Shown: positions 6,023-7,573 of the stretch, one piece after another
Numbering within the stretch: position 1 is the stretch's first letter
Layout of the letters: the number at the start of each line of letters is the position of its first letter
Source: Bacillota bacterium
GTDB taxonomy: Bacteria > Bacillota > Clostridia > Oscillospirales > Ruminococcaceae
Reading direction: 5' to 3'
Assembly (NCBI GenBank): GCA_023456995.1
Contig: JAEWNU010000121.1
Coordinates: 1 to 7,573 of the forward strand
DNA length: 7,573 nt
The notes under the pieces: generated by a model
Database searches by the model: none
What the model saw: the letters and a program-made list of their open reading frames with translations, nothing else
Told to the model about the DNA's origin: nothing
Position numbers and translations under genes: made by a program

Positions 6023-6774
6023 AGCGCCACCTGCTTTCTTAAAAGCGCAACCAGCTGTTCACGCAGCTCTATAATCTCAGGCCGTGCCAGCATGTCGCGG
6101 CTACGCGGGTATGGCAGCGGTACGGGGATTTCGACCAGTGTTTTTATCGGCGTCTGTGTCACAACCAAAACGCGTTTTGAGAGAAATACTGCCTCGTCAA
6201 CATCATGGGTGATAAACAAAATGGTCTTGCTGTGTTGCATCCATTGGGTGTGTAGCCATTCCTGCATCGCGACGCGCGTTAAAAAATCCAGCGCCGAAAA
6301 TGGCTCGTCGAGCAGCAACAGATCGGAACCGGTGAGCACCGTGCGCCCAAACGCGGCGCGCTGGCGCATGCCACCCGACAATTCAGCAGGGTATTTACCC
6401 CCGCAGCCCGACAGACCAACCTGCTCCAGCATTTGGTCGGCCCGCTGGTTCATTTCCGCCTTGGTCAGTCCGCCCGCAATCTCAAGCGGCAGCTTTAAAT
6501 TTGCTTTCACGGTGCGCCACGGGAACAACAAGTCGCGTTGTGGCATATAGCCGCAGTAGTGGCGCTTGCCGCGAATCGTTTCACCGCCGACAAGAATTTC
6601 ACCCGCGTCGGGAGGAATCAGACCGTTAATCAGCCGAAAAATCGTGCTTTTGCCGCAACCGCTGACCCCGACAAGCGAGACAAACTCCCCTTTTTGCACA
6701 TCAAAAGAAAGCCCTTCGACCGTCGGGGCCGGTTCCTTCGGATATTGATAGGTCACCTCTTGCAGCGAAAGCAT
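6019..6774 (-). CDS. thiZ: ThiZ-type ABC transporter ATP-binding protein
   Basis: 251 residues, a complete ABC ATPase: Walker A GVSGCGKST (36-44), Q-loop Gln79 in YMPQRDLLFPW (76-86), signature LSGGMRQRA (132-140), Walker B LLLLDEP (152-158), D-loop SALD (160-163) and H-loop His190. QRDLLFPW and the FLTR segment (164-167) place it with the ThiZ/SsuB/TauB group. It powers uptake through the permease whose gene overlaps its 3' end. Start chosen at ATG 6774: GGAGGA at 6781-6786 sits 6 bases upstream. Longer in-frame starts lie within the tenA coding region and would place extra residues before the usual LSLQEVTYQYP beginning. Only 2 bases separate it from the tenA stop, so its expression is tied to tenA. 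Confidence 0.92.
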   Translation of the reverse strand: MLSLQEVTYQYPKEPAPTVEGLSFDVQKGEFVSLVGVSGCGKSTIFRLINGLIPPDAGEILVGGETIRGKRHYCGYMPQRDLLFPWRTVKANLKLPLEIAGGLTKAEMNQRADQMLEQVGLSGCGGKYPAELSGGMRQRAAFGRTVLTGSDLLLLDEPFSALDFLTRVAMQEWLHTQWMQHSKTILFITHDVDEAVFLSKRVLVVTQTPIKTLVEIPVPLPYPRSRDMLARPEIIELREQLVALLRKQVAL

Positions 6775-6776
6775 CG

Positions 6777-7436
6777 CTAATCCTCCATTTTCCATGCCAT
6801 ATCCCAAAACTGTGCCTCGTACCGGCTGCAATTGATAAACACCTCTTCGAGATAGGCCAGTTCTTCTTCGCTGAGTCCTTCGGCCAGCGTATTCATCAGC
6901 TCAATCAGCATGTCATTTTCCTGCTGGTAAGCGTCCGAGCAGTAGCCCAAAATCCACTCGCCAAAAAGCGGATGCTGCGCCGCACCCGGAATTTGATTTA
7001 AGCGCAGACCAATTTCGGCGTAGCTCCACGAGCAGGCCAGTATCGCCGCTGTAATGGCAGCCAAATCACCCGCAAAACCCACCGACAGCATATAGCTGGT
7101 GTAGGAGCTGTTCGCCAGCGCGGGCTTCGCTTTCTCGGCGTCATTTTGGTCGATACCAAGGCGCTTCATATAAGCTTTGTGGATGGTCATTTCGCCGTTT
7201 AAGACAGCCTCCACACTTTTGGCGAAGCGGCACATGTGCGCGGGCTTTTTCGCCTTTGCCACGCCGAGCGCGAACACCTTGGCGTATTCAAAAAGGTAAA
7301 GGTAGTCCTGTATTAAAAAGAATCGGAAGCGTTCAATGTTCAGGGTGCCGTCCCCAATACCCTGCACAAACGGATGGGCGTGAAACCCCGCCCAGATCGG
7401 TTCTGCACTTTTATGTAAGCGGTCGGAAAAATTCAT
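6777..7436 (-). CDS. tenA: TenA aminopyrimidine aminohydrolase (thiaminase II), cysteine type
   Basis: 219 residues, all-helical TenA fold at normal length. TenA hydrolyses 4-amino-5-aminomethyl-2-methylpyrimidine, a thiamine breakdown product, to hydroxymethylpyrimidine, and can also cleave thiamine. The active-site set known from Bacillus subtilis TenA can be matched almost number for number: Asp44 and Tyr47 (in QDYLYLFEYAKVFALG), Tyr112, the nucleophile Cys135 (in AILACSWSYAEIG), Tyr165 (for Tyr163) and Glu207 (for Glu205, in CSRYEAQFWDMAW). This makes it a TenA_C enzyme predicted to be active in the cytoplasm. ATG at 7436 is preceded by GAGGAGA at a 7-base spacing. It overlaps the stop of the upstream HAD gene by 4 bases (ATGA) and is followed after 2 bases by the transporter ATPase, so salvage enzyme and importer are one transcription unit. 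The TenA family includes haem oxygenase-fold relatives, but the full active site argues for the thiamine role. Confidence 0.95.
   Translation of the reverse strand: MNFSDRLHKSAEPIWAGFHAHPFVQGIGDGTLNIERFRFFLIQDYLYLFEYAKVFALGVAKAKKPAHMCRFAKSVEAVLNGEMTIHKAYMKRLGIDQNDAEKAKPALANSSYTSYMLSVGFAGDLAAITAAILACSWSYAEIGLRLNQIPGAAQHPLFGEWILGYCSDAYQQENDMLIELMNTLAEGLSEEELAYLEEVFINCSRYEAQFWDMAWKMED
6781..6786 (-). promoter_or_regulatory. Ribosome binding site that fixes the ATPase gene start
   Basis: GGAGGA on the minus strand lies inside the last codons of tenA, 6 bases before the ATG at 6774. It decides against the in-frame ATG codons further upstream and implies re-initiation by ribosomes finishing tenA. 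Confidence 0.75.
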
Positions 7437-7573
7437 TTTGGGGTCTCCTCTGTCAGTACCGCAGCGGCGGCAGCGTAATCCTCAAGGTATTCGTCAATCG
7501 TCAGCTTCAAGCGGGACTGGTAACGCTCGGACGAGGGATCGTATACACCGACGACGTAATACCCCGCCTGCTT
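7433..7573 (-). CDS. C-terminal end of a HAD-type phosphatase, 5' part outside the window
   Basis: The last 46 residues are visible. The start of this tail, AGYYVVGVYDPSS followed by an acidic helix (LTIDEYLEDYAAA), resembles the C-terminus of HAD-family phosphatases of Firmicutes, where a GF-x-VVGVYD-x-SS strand precedes a final helix. This is recognition from memory over a short stretch; the catalytic DxDxT motif would be outside. The stop codon overlaps the tenA start by 4 bases (ATGA). Operon position suggests a phosphatase or phosphotransfer step in thiamine or pyrimidine phosphate metabolism (inference). A different enzyme with a similar tail cannot be excluded. Confidence 0.65.
   Translation of the reverse strand, partial: KQAGYYVVGVYDPSSERYQSRLKLTIDEYLEDYAAAAAVLTEETPK

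Noticed and set aside
7437..7573. TPP riboswitch upstream of tenA
   Set aside because: The bases before tenA are coding sequence of the upstream HAD-like gene; any riboswitch must lie beyond the right edge.

Overview
The window reads as chromosomal DNA of a spore-forming clostridial Firmicute, possibly near the Ruminococcaceae/Oscillospiraceae. This placement is inferred from the gene content, purine-rich AGGAG-type ribosome binding sites and protein style; no marker gene is present. It holds nine coding sequences, two of them cut by the window edges. All are on the minus strand except the threonine aldolase at 2980-4023. No mobile element, CRISPR array, tRNA or rRNA was seen.

Left part (1-1823, minus strand). 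Two tightly packed genes look like a spore-envelope pair. Upstream is a 407-residue protein (600-1823): a charged N-terminus, two long Pro/Ser/Thr arrays with proline at every third residue, and a C-terminal carboxypeptidase-regulatory-like beta-sandwich. Two bases downstream starts a SpoIID-like/peptidoglycan-binding protein (597 to beyond the left edge). It is a divergent, cysteine-rich family member in which the glutamate expected to be catalytic appears to be leucine. This pair is the least ordinary part of the window.

Centre (1931-4023). A ROK-family sugar kinase (minus) and a low-specificity L-threonine aldolase (plus) diverge from an 86-bp spacer. The spacer carries a clear extended -10 promoter for the aldolase and a small imperfect palindrome over its -35. 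Both are ordinary metabolic enzymes, and nothing here links them functionally.

Right part (4157-7573, minus strand). This is a compact thiamine-pyrimidine salvage operon, read from right to left: the end of a HAD-type phosphatase, tenA, then ATPase, permease and substrate-binding lipoprotein of a ThiXYZ-type ABC transporter. Genes overlap by 4 bp or are separated by 2-21 bp, and the operon ends at a 16-bp perfect-stem terminator. The likely flow is uptake of thiamine breakdown pyrimidines by the transporter, hydrolysis to hydroxymethylpyrimidine (HMP) by TenA, and perhaps phosphate handling by the HAD protein. The operon promoter, and any TPP riboswitch, would lie beyond the right edge.

No wholly new system is evident. 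The main leads are the degenerate SpoIID-like protein and its proline-triplet partner.
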